A stretch of DNA of 64,000 nucleotides. Origin: Cymbidium sinense. Its lineage: Eukaryota; Streptophyta; Magnoliopsida; Asparagales; Orchidaceae. How positions within the stretch are numbered: position 1 is the stretch's first letter; each line of letters begins with the position of its first letter. Where the stretch lies: positions 14,301,179 through 14,365,178 of the forward strand of contig CM038228.1 in assembly GCA_021442155.1 (NCBI GenBank), in the 5' to 3' direction. Position numbers and translations under genes: made by a program. Positions 10,621-23,580 of the stretch are shown here, piece after piece. A model generated the notes under the pieces. It did not search any database. It saw only the letters and a program-made list of their open reading frames with translations, and was not told the DNA's origin.

Positions 10621-12383
10621 ACCAAAAAAGCGTACAAATCAAGAGCACACAAGTGAATAGGATGACGATGATGGACATGCAGGCAAATGCATAAATGAAT
10701 TTTGGAGCAGTAAACACGCTATAACTGTTGCTAAGAGAAGTTGACGTTGAACTGAATTGGGAAAGAGTTGGTGAGAATGGTTGCCCTCAGAGTTAGATTG
10801 CACTAAATCTAGGTGATAGTTAATTTTTAATGTTAAAGGGTTCCAAACACCAGCGCTAAGCAGTTCTACACATCTGTTGTGTTGATCCTTCAAGATGCTG
10901 ACAATCTTACATTGGAGAGGAGTCATGAATAGTGTAGGAATGGAGAAAGTTGTATGCAGAAAGCAAAGAGATACAATTGATGAGCTTGACTTAAGTAGGG
11001 AGCTTGTCTGACTGCCGGATGCAAAAGAAGAGGCCTTTACAGATTTTTACGAGCATGGTGTCAGAGACAGATATAGGAATTAAAAAAAGAATAAAATTAT
11101 CACAATAACAAAGAGAAAAAAATTCCTTACTATACATCAGTTTGCACGTGCATTATCTAACTACTTTGGGTGAACATCAAGAATTTATTTCATAACCCTT
11201 CCTACCAAGAGTTAAATGAAAGTAAAGTGAAAGTCGAATGATTCTAGACAGCTCATAACCATGTTAGCATCGCAGTTTATTTCACTACCTTTTCCCAACA
11301 CAACTAGATAGCACTCTCAAATAGGTTCTAGTTCACTGCCAACTGCTAATTTTTTCCTTTGGACATGCAAATCATCTCCATTTACATCCTATTGCCTTAT
11401 TTATCAACCGTAGAATTCTTGATAAAAAAATTTTAAAAAAAACAGAAATTGGGGAGACAAGATCAGAGCCTGGTGGGTAAGACAATACTGAGAAAACCAG
11501 ACCACTTCTAAGAGCAAGTAATGAAATACAGAAAGATAGTTGGTCTAATCTGGGTATGCAACATAAGTGGAATATGATACACCCGAAATATTGCTGGCCT
11601 ATAATGCTTACTTTAGATAATAACTACAGATTTTTATTTATTAAAAAATATGTGCTAAATTTCTGAAAACAAAGACCATCCATTATAGAATAACGAATGA
11701 ATAATTTAGGGACAAACTAATGGGTCCCAAATCAACACTAAAATCCTTTCAGTTGTTGATGAGATTTTAATACCGCCAGTATTAGAACCATCCACAGATA
11801 TTTTATGAATGCATACATACATAAAGTACAACCGCAAATAGTAATTCATAGAATTTGCATCCAACAAAACAGGAACTTGTTAATTCAGTTTCTATTGGGC
11901 TATCCAACAGACAGCCAATGTTTAAAAAGCACAACAACAACAAGCCTTTATCCCACTAAGTGGGGTCGGCTATATGAATCCTTCGTCTCCATTGTGTCCT
12001 ATTATGTGTCAAATTCTCATTTAATTCAAGTATACTAAGGTCATTTTTTAGACATCTTAACCAAGTTTTTTAGGTCTATCTCTACCTTTCTTAACATAAG
12101 GCAAATCTAATGCATCTACTCTCCTAACGGTCATGGACGCCGACGCTTTATGTGGCAAAATCATCTAAGGCTCTCTAATCTTATCACACCGAGTTGCTCC
12201 AACTTTTCCCCTAGCATACTCATTTCGCATTTTATCTCTAAGAGTAAAGCCACTCATCCACTGGTATCCTCATTTCTGTAACACTTAACTTAGTCTTATG
12301 CTTCTCTTTTATTGGCCAACATTCACCATATAAGTCATTGCGTCTTACCACCATCTTATAAAATTTTTCCTTAAGTTTAAATG
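10621..12383. repeat. Segmental duplication, right copy
   Basis: Partner of 848-2567. Here the LINE junction is intact, and the LINE continues well beyond the point where the left copy breaks off. This copy therefore sits in the more original context: the sequence left of the LINE (to 11918) and right of it (from 14901) was once continuous. A 95-codon minus-strand frame (10639-10926) survives in both copies, with a one-base shift near its start in the left copy; it has a hydrophobic middle but no known motif. Confidence 0.95.
11919..11934. repeat. Target-site duplication of the complete LINE, 3' side
   Basis: The 16-mer 'tgtttaaaaagcacaa' is repeated exactly at 14885-14900, directly outside the other end of the LINE. 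Confidence 0.95.
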
Positions 12384-14884
12384 GAATTTTTCTATCACAC
12401 ACAAAGCCGATGCATTCCTCCACTCAACCATCCAACTTCAATTCTACTAATAACATCTCCATCTATTTCACCATCATTTTGAACAATATAGCCTAAATAT
12501 CTGAATCGCTAACTCTTATTAATGACTTGTTCGTCTAATGTCACAACACTACTATTAGAACTTCTACAACTAAAATTGCACTCCATATATTCGCTTTAGA
12601 TCTACTTAAATGAAAACCTTAGACTCTAATATTGACCTCCATAATTCAAGTTTCTTGACTCCCTCTCTAGTCTTATCAACAAGAAGAATGTCATCAAAAA
12701 GCATACACCAAGGTACATCTTCCTATAAATGCCTAGTAAGAACATCCATAAGCAAAAGATAAGGGGCTTAAAGTTGATCCTTGATGTAATCCAATTGAAA
12801 TGGGAAAATATTTTGTCAATCCTCCTTGTATTTGGACACAACAACTCTAGTATACATATCTTTAATGACTTGAATATAACCAATATTATATTAACTCTCG
12901 CTTCTAGAACTCTCCAAAGAACATTTTGAAACTTTATCATAAGCTTTCTAAATCAATAAATATCATAAATCCTCCTTACATTCTCTATACTTTCATCAAA
13001 CCTCTTAACAAATATATAGATCCATAGTAGATCTACCCTGCATGAAACCAAACCGACAGAAACTTTTGTATCATATCAAATCCACGCTCTGCTCATTTCC
13101 TCTCCATAATTTTAATGTATGACACATTAACTTAATTCTCTATAATTTGCACCTTGTGCATCACCTTTATTCTTATAGAAACCAACAAACTCTCTCCACC
13201 ATATCTAAAGATCTTTTTAGCTTTTAAAATAACATTAAAAATATTTGTAAGCCAAGAAATTCTTGATCTCCTAAACATTTCCACACTCTATTGGAATATC
13301 ATCGTCCTATGTTTCCACATTTCATTTTCTTTAAAGCTTCACTAACTTCGATTTACTAATTTAACGATATAAAAATAAAATTCTTTTTTGTTTAGTATAA
13401 GTGCTAAAATCAATCATACATTCAGATCCTTCATTGAAAAGTTTATCAAAATATCTCATCCTTAATACATCATCCACCTATTTTCAATATTCTTTTCTAA
13501 GAAAAGCACTTTATTATCTTCATCCTTAATACATCTCACTTGAACTAGATCTTTACTTCTCTCGCTTCTAACTTATAAATACATCTTTTACAGATTCTAA
13601 TCTAATCAGATAAATCACTAAAAGCTAAATTTTTCAGATCATATTACTTTCTCTCTGCACCTTATATCTTTCCCAATTCTCCACGCTTTTACATCTAAAC
13701 CAAATTTTATAACGCTTTATTTCTTATATTTTCTGACACACTCCACCACCAACTATTTTTATTAAAAAAACTTTTCCTTTTGATTCTCCAAGACATTTTA
13801 AAGAACTCGCTTATCATTTTTTTTTTAATTTCACTATTTTTTTCCACATAATATATTTTTTATAAACATCGCAAATTCTCTCAGAATTTTTAAAATATTT
13901 TATTTCATGTTTTTAAGTGCTCCATCTAATCCGTGATAATAATTGATTTATTTTTCCTCTTATAATCTTTCATCTTAAAATCTAAAATTAACAATCGATG
14001 TGATTTAAATTTCACTGGAATAACCTTATAATCTTAAAATCTAAACGATATATTTTTCTCATTAAAATAATCAATCTGGTTTTACAAGATCCATTTTATA
14101 AGTATAAGATGCTCATCTCTTTTCTTAAATAAAGATATACAAAATCATAAGTAAGAAAAAAATTTAATATAATTCTACATTCTTCAATACTCCAAATCCA
14201 TAACCACCATGAACACTTTTAAAATCTTCTACTACTCTACTAATATGTCCATTTAAATCGCTCCAATAAATACTTTTCTTCAAGAGATCTTTGTATTAAT
14301 CCTCTAATTCATTCCAAAATTTTATATACATCCAAACCTACTAAAGCATAAACACTTATAACATCGATAATCTTAAGATCAACAATAATCTTTAAAGTTT
14401 ATAATTCTATCTAATATTTATAATATTATCCTTCAAACTTTTATCTATAATCACACCTACACCATTTCTTTCGACTTCTAAATATCAAAGTTTAAAACCT
14501 AAACTATCAATCTCCTCCTTCTCCCCAACCCATTTAGTTTTGAACACATAAAATATTTATTTTTCTATAAATCATAATATCTATTAATTCCATTACCAGT
14601 AAGAGTACCTATATTCCAAGATCCTAACCTAATTCTAGTTTCATGGACTAACTTATTTGCCATATGTCCATAATGTGGAACCCTTGTATTTAACATCGCA
14701 CTCGCCGATGCACCTTCGACATTTTTTCATTCAGTCATAGACACGCCGCCTGTGGACGCCTAAGATTAACACAATGATTTAAAAGATTCATGTCATGATT
14801 ATTTCAACAAGTTTTACACTAGCTGGAGACTACCTATTGCAACCCTCCACTTTTCACATTCGAACTTGGGACCGGCAATGGTAG
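11935..14884 (-). mobile_element. Complete RTE-type LINE, coding region decayed
   Basis: A non-LTR retrotransposon of 2950 bp lying on the minus strand. The 3' end at the left has the CAA (minus strand TTG) repeat and conserved tail of plant RTE elements; the 5' end at 14884 lies before the second target-site copy. On the minus strand the endonuclease begins with RIRLGSWNIGTLTG near 14635. The reverse transcriptase has PWCMLFDDILLVDKTRE near 12700: the family FADD box has lost its alanine codon, reading LFDD. The C-terminal region has KLKEKFYKMVVR and KLSVTEMRI near 12290-12370. Many stops and shifts interrupt the frame. It is dead, but its ends are intact and it is the best reference for the other LINE pieces in this window. 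Confidence 0.95.
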
Positions 14885-14900
14885 TGTTTAAAAAGCACAA
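14885..14900. repeat. Target-site duplication of the complete LINE, 5' side
   Basis: Exact repeat of the 16-mer at 11919-11934; the two copies bracket the LINE at 11935-14884. Confidence 0.95.
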
Positions 14901-16012
14901 TAATCTGAAAATACATGATGTACTTCCACCATTCTTTCAAAAACAAATAGCAAAGCAAATATTTTATATTTCATTGAAGCTCATATATTCCGTAACTTCA
15001 TATTTAAAATAATGTTTTTCAGATAACACAATTCTAACATATTTTAAAAACATTTAATTATGGAGGGCATGTTATATAAAAGTATAGTGTAGCAGAAGAC
15101 AGTGAACCAACATCACATCATCTTATGATAACGTGGAGATGGTGTGCAAATGTGTTAGCTTTACGGAGTGTAAAGATCACTTCTCTTTATTGTCTACACA
15201 GGCATAACAGTTCTGCAGATCATTTTAAAATAACTATGCTTCCTATTTTACCAAGCTAAATTAACTGTACTTAAAAATCAAGCTAAACTTTTTGGACATA
15301 CCAAATAAAATAATGATTAGTACCAATGAAGATAAAAAGCATAAAATGGTGTGCCAATTTATAAAAAATATCCTGACTGAGAATTGAGTAAGAATTTGTG
15401 ATTGCGCTAGGCTAGCATAACAGCGCAAAAGCCAGCATACAACTCTATATATAATGGTACAAGTATACAAGGTAGATGATGCCCAATGATAAAAAAGACC
15501 TAGAATGCCAGCTCATGTGACACTGCCCACAGCATTCTGGGATATAGCAAAGGGGTTATATGGCCGGGAAAAATAGAGCAGAAATAAATATCAGATGTTA
15601 CAAACTTCAATGAAGAAAATGCAATAGAGAAACGATAAAATTAGAGTGCAAAACCAATAAGAAAAAAGAAAATCAAGTAATAGGTTGACGACAAATCTAA
15701 AATAAAAAAGAATACATATTGCACAAATGAAGTTGGACGTGCCCTGTCGAAGTGTGATTTTGTTTCTAGAGCCTTGAGTGAAGCGAAACCCCTTTAGAGG
15801 CCTCATTTCTAATGGTACTATTGACAAAACAGTAAAAGGCAAACATCTTAAAGTTCCCTATACTAGCAGCCATACTAAATTCTTCTGAACACTTTTGAAA
15901 AAACTACAAATAATGCTACGTAATAAATTTAAAAACACTACAGCAAAGGTCAGACCTTGATTATAATAATTACTTTATTAACCAGCAGTGCATGCCAACA
16001 ATGCAGATTAGG
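14901..16012. other. Flank of the LINE target site, no gene identified
   Basis: Before the LINE inserted, this sequence continued directly from 11918. It is less AT-rich than its surroundings (15100-15600), and a minus-strand frame (15591-15842) begins MPFTVLSIVPLEMRPLKG, but I recognise no family. It could be an untranslated or intronic part of an old gene. Confidence 0.4.
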
Positions 16013-17795
16013 CTCCATAATAGATCTACCTGGTATGAAATTAAACTGGTTTTAAGAAATTTTTATATCACGTCATAACATATGCTCAATTACTCTCTCT
16101 TATAATTTTATGTATGGCACATTAACTTAATTCCTCTATAACTTGCATACTCTTATGCATCACCCTTATTCTTAAAAATATGAACTAATAAATTCTTTCT
16201 CCACTTATCTAACATCTCCTTAGTCTTTAAAATAATATTAAGAAGATTAGTAAGCCAAAAAATTCGTTGATCTCCAAAGCATTTCCTTCATCAGATCCTA
16301 TTACTTTTCCGTATTATATTTTCTTTAAAGCTTCTCCAACTTTAGTTTTACTAATACGGTAATAAAAATAAAATTCTCTCCTTTTCATTTAGAAATCAAT
16401 CATATTCTCGAAACCTTCATTAGAAAGTTTATCAAAATATCTCATCTTCCTATATTGAATATCCTCTTCTAAGGAAAACATTTTTTGATCTTCATCTTTA
16501 ATGCACTTCACTTAAACTAAATCTTTATTTCTTGTATCTCTCTGCTTAATTACCTTATATATACATTTTCGCTATATTTAATATCTAATCTATTATATAA
16601 ATCAGAAAATGCTATATTCTTTGTATCATATATTGCTTTCTTAAAATATTTACAAGTCACTCTATATCTTTTTCAATTCTATGAGTTTTTACATCTAAAT
16701 TAATTTCCATAACAAACTTTCTTATTTTTATTATTTTTTTGCATATCTTGACATCACCACCAACTAGTTTTTACTAATAGGAGATTTTCTTTTTTATTCG
16801 TTAAACACATTTTTTGCAACTTGCTTAATCTCACTTACTACATTTTCTCATATAACATTAACTTTCTCATTAACATCACAAATTCTTAGATCTTGTAGCT
16901 TGCTCTTAAAAATATTTTTATTAGCCTTTTTAAATATCTCCATCTAATCATAGGCCAATATTTTGATTTACTTTTTTATATTTCAACCCTTCATCTTATA
17001 ATCTAAAACTAATAGTCGATATTGGTACTTAAACTTTCATCTGAAATGACCATATAATCTATAAAATCTAAATGATCCATTTTTCTTATTAGAAAATAAT
17101 CAATCGCATTTTAAATCTAATCTTATAAATGATAATATGATCTTTTTTTCTTAAATAAAGTATTAGCAATTATCAAATTATAAGCTAAAATAAAATCTAA
17201 AAATATCCTATCTTATTTATTAATCACTCCGGACCCATAATCACCATGAATATTTTTAAAATCTTCTATCACTTCTAACATACCCATTTAAATCTCATCC
17301 AATTAATACTCTTTCTTCCAGAGGTATCATTTGTTTCTTTATATGTCATTCCAAAATTTTTCATTCAAGCATACATCCAAACTTACTTGATGGACATAAA
17401 CACATATAATTTTAATAATTTTAGCATCAATAATAATCTTTAAAGTTATAACTTTATCTCTAATTCTATTAAATTCTATAACATTATTCTTCAAACTCTT
17501 AATTATAATCACACCTACATCATTTCTAATATGATTTATACATGAACACCAAAGTTAAAAACCTAAACTGTCAATCTCCCAAGCCTTCTCCTCAACCTAT
17601 TTAATTTCTTGAATGCAAAAGATATTTATTTCGATGAACTAAAATATCTATTAATTCCATTAATTTACTTGTTAAGAGTACATATATTTCAAGTTCCTAT
17701 CCTAATTCTAAACTCATGGAATAGCTTCTTTGCCCACTTCCATCCATAATGTGAGAACCATTGCTTATTTAACATTGTACTTTGACAGATGTGGT
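16013..17795 (-). mobile_element. RTE LINE, 5' half
   Basis: This piece aligns with about 13019-14700 of the complete LINE, in the same orientation, from the middle of the reverse transcriptase to close to the 5' end. Shared landmarks on the plus strand are 'atagatctacc' at its left edge and 'cattaacttaattc' near 16120. The frame is destroyed. The 3' half is missing here; a separate 3' half of the same family lies at 20103-21050. Confidence 0.85.
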
Positions 17796-18955
17796 AGCCC
17801 TTTTAAAACTCAAAAGTTAAATAAACTTAATTTGAACATGAACTAACTCGTTTATTTTTATTCATGAACTCATTTATTGTCGACAAAAAATTTGTTAAAT
17901 GCTCGATATTAAGCTCGTATATTACTTAAATAAAATGTGATTATATAGGACCTATTTAATTATAAATTTTATAGTAAAATATTACAATGTAACATAAATA
18001 ATACTATTTTATAAATATTTATTCATTAATTAATTTATTAATTACCTCATCAGATGTTTTAGCTTTTATTTTAAAAAATTTTAAATTCCATTGCCCATCT
18101 ATATCTGATTCACTCCATTAAAAAAAATAAAATCTAAATAAATGTTAAATCCCTAACTCTAAAACCCTTAACCAATCTTCCTCTTTGACTCTCCCTTAGC
18201 CCTCATCTCTCTCGCACTTGCATCTCCCTCCCAATCTTTCGCTAGAGCAAGGTTGCTACCAATTCACACTATCACAGAGGGGCAGGATGGGTGAAGAGGG
18301 ATTCAAGATTCCTAAGAGGACGCAGCTCGATTATTGACAAGCTTTATTTATATATTCAATGAATTAGTTTGTTAGTACTTATCTATATTTTTTTATTACA
18401 AGAAAGTTTATGATTTATATAGTATAATAATTAGTGTAAAGTAGTTAGATACTTATTCCAAATTTATTCAATTTCTTGTTTGTTTAGTTTTATAAAATTA
18501 TTTGTTTATAATTTAATATAAAAAGCCAAGTGCTCGTTTGAGTTTTTGAGTTTTTTATTAACTCATTGAAGTAAGCATTCAATTAATATAAATAAGTCAA
18601 GTCTAATCATTGAAAAATTTTAACAAGTCAAGTATGAACCTACATGTGAAAGCTCGATTCAAACTCAAGCCGAATATGAACAACTTATAATATGACCAAG
18701 CCAAGTCAAATTCATGACATACTCAACTCAATTACACTATTTGTATTCAACTATCTCTTTCTTTTAGAAAGATTTAAACGATTTGACGTACCATTTCTTT
18801 CAAGAACTTGAATATCTTAAAAAACTACACTTCTCCATTAAGGTACTATCAAGGCTTCTTAAATATTCTTGGAAATATCCATGCTTGATAGATTTATAGG
18901 AAAGGCATAAAATTTAGAAGATAACAGTCATAGAAAATTTAATGACTAATAGAGT
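17796..18955. other. AT-rich spacer, no gene
   Basis: No coding signal. A short C/T-rich patch (18150-18310) with 'ctctctcgcacttgcatc' stands out from the AT-rich background and could be a relic of a 5' untranslated region, but nothing coding follows it. Confidence 0.4.
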
Positions 18956-20100
18956 ATTTGAATAAAATTCTTATGCTTTATCTGATAGTAGCAATTAGAA
19001 TGTTTGGATTATCCTCAAAATCAATAATCTCTTGACCTTGTAAAGCAGTGTCATAATTCAGATCAGACATTGGGTTTTTCAAAAGAAATGTTTTATTCTA
19101 CATTTCCAACTGATTTTTTCTATTGTCTGGAACAGACGATTCTATCATTTGCTTGTTGTATGTGATCTCGCAGCTTTCAGAGTATTTGGAAGATTTAGAT
19201 TCAAATAAGTGACATTCAAGTAGGTTTAGAAGAGGTGTACGTTGAGATAAAATATAGCTAATTATTGTAAAACTTATATTCATAGTATGAGTTCGTATTT
19301 ACTCCTTAAATGTGAATTTTGAGAAAAAAATGATTTTTTTAAAAAAAGCTACACCCATGATGATGTCATATTTTTTAGTACTAGGATAAATGGATAATAA
19401 CATTTGTATTATCGTTGATGAGGAAAGTAGCCAATAAAAATGTATTTTATTAATTTTAGAGCAAATTTGCTTTGATGTGGAGGAATATGCACAAGAACAA
19501 AGTGGTCAAACACCTTAAAAGGAATGGTCCGAATGCGTCCATCTATGGGATAAGCTTGGGTGAGAGTTTGGCAAGAATTTCTAAATTTTAGAATTCTTTA
19601 TGGCATACCCTTAATGAGATAAATAGTACTAAGGACAGCCTTTCCAACAAATATTTTAAGACATTACTAGCAATCCCAATTGATCGAATAAACTTCAAAA
19701 GATGATTATTTTTTCCCTTATTTATCTCATTATCTCATTTTGTTAGGAGTGTATTACAAGAACTATTGTGAAAAAAATTTTATTGAAGCAGATATTCTCT
19801 AAGCATAGAATGAATATATTCTTTTATATTATCAATCCTAAATACTTGAATTTGAGTTTTGGAGTAAATTTGTTATGATATTAAAGTTTTTTGAAAAATG
19901 ACATTAGTTTCAAAGTTTTTCATTAGAAAGACATAAATCATTCTAGTAAGGCATCAACAAAGAATATAAATCAACTTAGTACCCAAATATTAATCACTTC
20001 AGATAGTCTTCAAATATTTGTATAAATGATAGCAAATGATTCAGAGGCTTTATAAGGATGAGTAGGGTAAATGTTTTTAAGGTGTTTAAATGATTGGCAA
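18956..20100 (-). mobile_element. Ty1/copia integrase-region relic
   Basis: Read on the minus strand, the sequence goes through the end of a copia integrase and the following spacer. KVFDHFVLVHIPPHQ and KLIKYIFIGYF correspond to the family's KVFGCxxFVHxP...KxIxCIFLGYS, followed by YKCYYP. Further on, SYILSQRTPLLNLLE and IIDFEDNPNILIATIR fit the linker before reverse transcriptase. Frames shift several times and no LTR is visible. A LINE 3' end starts directly to its right. Confidence 0.65.
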
Positions 20101-20102
20101 GA

Positions 20103-21050
20103 GAACAACAACAACAACAAACCTTTATCCCACTATATGGGGTCGGCTACTTGAATCCTTCTTCTCCATTGTGTTCTATTAAATATAAAATTATCATTTA
20201 ATTCTAATGAAATAAGGTCATATATTATACTTTCTAACAAAGTCTTTTTAGATCTACCTCTATCTTTCTTAACATAGGTTAAATCCAATACATTTACTCT
20301 CCTAATTGGGACATTGGACGGCCGATTTTTTATGTGACCAAACCATCTACAGCAACTCTCTCTAATCTAATCTACCACTAAAGCTACTCCAACCTTTTCA
20401 AATATATATTCATTTCTTTTGTCTATAAGTGTAAAGACACTCATCCACCTGAACAATCTCATCTCTACAACACTTAATTTTATGCAAACATTCTTCATAA
20501 GCAATACAAGTCTCACCACCATCTTATAGAATTTTCCATTAAGTCTAATCAGCACTTTTTTATCACACAACAGGCCCGAAACATTCTGCACTTCAACCAT
20601 CAAGAATTCTGCTAGTAACATCACCATCAATTTCACCATCACTTTGAATAATAGACTTAAGATATCTAAATTGTTCATTCTTTTTTAATGACTTGATAAC
20701 CCATTTATTACAACCCCATTTTTAGATTTTTTACAACTAAAATTACACTCCATGTGTTCGATTTTAGATCTACTCAAACAAAAGCCTTTAGGCACTAAAC
20801 TTAACATCCATAATTCAAGTTTCTCTTGAACTCACTTTCTAGTCTTATCAACAAGAAAAATATCATCAGCAAAAGGCATACACCAAGGTACATCCTCCCA
20901 TAAATGTCTAGTAAGAATATCCATAAATAAAGCAAAAAGATATGACCTTAAAGCCAATCCTTGATGTAATCAAACTAAAATAGAAAAATACTTGATCAAT
21001 CCTCCATGTGTTTGAACACAAGTAATAGCTCCAGTATGCAATATAGTGTA
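20103..21050 (-). mobile_element. RTE LINE, 3' half with intact FADD box
   Basis: The left edge has the CAA repeats and the conserved tail 'cctttatcccactatatggg'. On the minus strand the reverse transcriptase reads VPWCMPFADDIFLVDK near 20870, so the catalytic FADD motif is intact here, unlike in the complete LINE. It is followed by KLELW and, further on, KLNGKFYKMVVRLVLL. Homology to the complete LINE ends near 21045 (LINE position about 12845). The frame contains stops, so this is a relic. Confidence 0.9.
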
Positions 21051-21700
21051 AATGAAGAGAGATGGGAATACATTTTTATGTACATGTAATTAGGATGACC
21101 AAGGAGAAAGTGCTACAATATTATTATACTTTCGATAGAGGAAGATATATAGTAAGCATGAATCTCTTGCTTTCTAGAATTCTCTTCAACATTTATGAGA
21201 AAAATACCAACATTTTTCTTCGCATTACCTATTATCCTTCTCAAAATCATATTTTGGAGTTCATAATGCCTGAAAAAATTTAGAGATACAATTCTCAGCT
21301 TAGATAAGATTTTTAATGAGGTATTATATTAATATTGATATTTATATTATATTATAAGCATGGATCAACTTTATTTATTCAATGATTAAAATATTTTGTA
21401 AGGTTCATTACTCGAATTATATTTAAACAATTTGCACTAGGAACAGTCATTGGCTCAATAGGTTTTTTGGAAGTTAATTACCAAGTTTTTTTAGCATTTG
21501 ACCTTAACTCAAAAATAAATTAATCCTTAGGAGAAATATCAAACAGAATAAATAAAATTGTAAAATAAAAGTAAGAAACAAACATCAAATACGAAAATGG
21601 AAACAACTCTCATTTTTGAGTCATGTTTGCCCGCAACCAATCATAACAAGCGATTTAGACTATGATATATGAACACTTCTAAATGTTGACCTCCATATAT
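21051..21700. other. No gene; unplaced AT-rich sequence
   Basis: A 73-codon plus-strand frame starts at 21062 but shows no known motif. Parts may be further eroded LINE sequence, as 'cttgctttctagaattctc' near 21166 resembles 'ctcgcttctagaactctcc' of the complete LINE. Confidence 0.35.
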
Positions 21701-21719
21701 GTTTCATAAGTCGAGTCAA

Positions 21720-22145
21720 GCTCACAAGTCGAATTCAACGGACTTGGAAGTGGCGATCGCAAATCGGGCTCAAAACGCATGCGGGCGTCGCGAAAATGGT
21801 TGGCGACCTCCGATCAACGAACGACTTCGTCGTCAGCGTTGAGCGTCCAAAATTGATCGATATAAATATTGCAATCCGATGAAGTCGATTAAGCGCTGGT
21901 ATCAATGTCGGCCGCGCGCTCGAATCGAAGCTACCGATGTTGAGCGGCCTCCGTTCATTGAAGCGATCAGCGTCGTTCTTGAAATATCAGTCGAATGAGG
22001 CTATCGCGCTCAATTCATACGATGCGTCGGCGGTCGGAGTAATATCGTATTTTGAGCGAAAGTGACTCGATTCAATCCGACTTAGGCAAGCGGCCTCCGG
22101 TGCGGGGCTTGCGTCGTTGCGTCGAGCGTCAAAATTACCTTGAGT
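21720..22145. other. CpG-rich block upstream of the CCR4 copy
   Basis: About 430 bases with a very high density of CG dinucleotides (for example 'gcatgcgggcgtcgcg', 'ggccgcgcgctcgaatcg'), in sharp contrast to the CpG-poor transposon DNA around it. No convincing reading frame. It could be the former promoter region of the CCR4-like gene, an unmethylated satellite fragment, or a young insertion that has not yet lost its CpGs. Confidence 0.6.
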
Positions 22146-22326
22146 AGACATCCAATTTGATTAAAGTTTTTGGCTTTAAAATTTTGTCGAAATTAGCACG
22201 TATTTCGAGATAAATCTATCTAATTATCTCCTAATTGCACCCAGTCAACACCTTGGAACTTGCGGCCACCCATCCCATCACTTCCATATCCTAATTCAGC
22301 GCCCCATGCTATTTGACTCTCGCTGA

Positions 22327-23580
22327 TTGGAAATAATGAATCCCCCTTTTTCGAGAATGGCAGTTTATGCGTGCTCTCTCTCTTTCTCGCGATCCTCAAA
22401 AAAAGGAAAACCTCAGGCGAACGAGCAAAAAAAAAAAACTTGTTTTTCCGTCTCTAACGCGAATGGGCGAACCCTCTCCGATCCCGTTCGTTCGTCCCGC
22501 AACAAACCCCACAATGAACGGGCATCTCCTCGAGCCCGCCGCACTTCCTCCCTCACGCACACAGCCGAACAAGCAGCTTCATTCCCTGCTGCAGAATCCT
22601 CCCCTTCTCGGTTCCAAACTCTCGTCGTTCCAGCCAACCAGCCCGCCATACTTCTTCCGCTCCGCAGCGATGGGCTGTGACGCCTAATGTCTTGGCGGCA
22701 GCATGACATTCTTGTCGACGGCGGTTGTCCGCCACCAGAAGCGGACCACTCGATGTGAACTCACTAGCGATTGGTGTCAATAATTCCATGGAACATCCTG
22801 ACTTTTATATGAAGGTTCCTTTTGCTGCTATTTAGTGGGACTCAAGGAAACAGCTCATTTGCGAGGATATAAGGAGAAGGAATGCCGATATAGTGTGCCT
22901 TCAGAAAGTGGATAGATATTATGATCTTGAGATTAACTTGAAGAAAGAATATGTAGGTAGATACAAGCGCCGCACCAGAGTTGTGAAGGATGGATGTGCT
23001 GTATTTTGGAAAAATAGAAGGTACGCAGCAAACTGATTCAAGAAGGGTAGTCATTGGTAATGTCCATGTCCTTTTTAATCCAAAGCGTGGAGATATCAAG
23101 TTAGGATAGGTCCGCATATTATTGCAGCAGGCTCATGCACTTTCTGAGAAATGGGGTGGAATACCAATGGTGCTTGTTGGTGATTTCAACAGCACTCCAG
23201 AAAGTGCGATCTATGAGTTCTCATCAACATTAGAGCTGAATATCACCAGACATGATAAGAAATTCCTAGCCGAATTTGAAAGATTTCAACCTCCCTTCAT
23301 GGTTTCTCTGGCTTGATTAATCATTCTTGGACCGATGAAGAATTGAAAAATGCAACTGGTCATTCAAGCTGCAAGCTACTTTCGCATCCTTTTAAATTGC
23401 AGAGCTCATATGCTCGTATCAGTGGTATTGGAAGGACTATGGGTTATTGTGGAGAACCATTACCTACTATCTATCATTCAAAGTTCATGGGAACTATTGA
23501 CTATTTGTTGTATTCAGGAGAGCTTGAACCTGCTAGGGTTCTGGATACATTATCCATTGCTACATTGAAAAGTATAGGTT
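22327..23580 (+). pseudogene. CCR4-like deadenylase (EEP family), pseudogene
   Basis: The closest plant proteins are the CCR4 homologs of the CCR4-3/CCR4-5 type, nucleases that shorten mRNA poly(A) tails in the cytoplasm. A C/T-rich leader and a proline-rich N-terminal region (22327-22790) precede the exonuclease-endonuclease-phosphatase domain. Recognisable pieces are KQLICEDIRRRNADIVCLQK, YKRRTRVVKDGCAVFWK, VVIGNVHVLFNPKRGDIKLG, PMVLVGDFNSTPESAIYEF and YHSKFMGTIDYLLYS. The metal-binding Glu of the LQEVD motif is Lys (CLQKVD), an in-frame TAG replaces the Gln after KLG, another TAG precedes WDSRK, and the part between FWK and the NVHVLF block is missing. The final SDH motif is absent. No introns separate these blocks, which suggests a retrocopy, but I see no poly(A) tail. 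The copy cannot encode an active enzyme. Confidence 0.85.

Noticed and set aside
22413..22789. Minus-strand genes opposite the CCR4 leader
   Set aside because: They are shadow frames of the GC-rich leader of the plus-strand CCR4 copy and show no motif.
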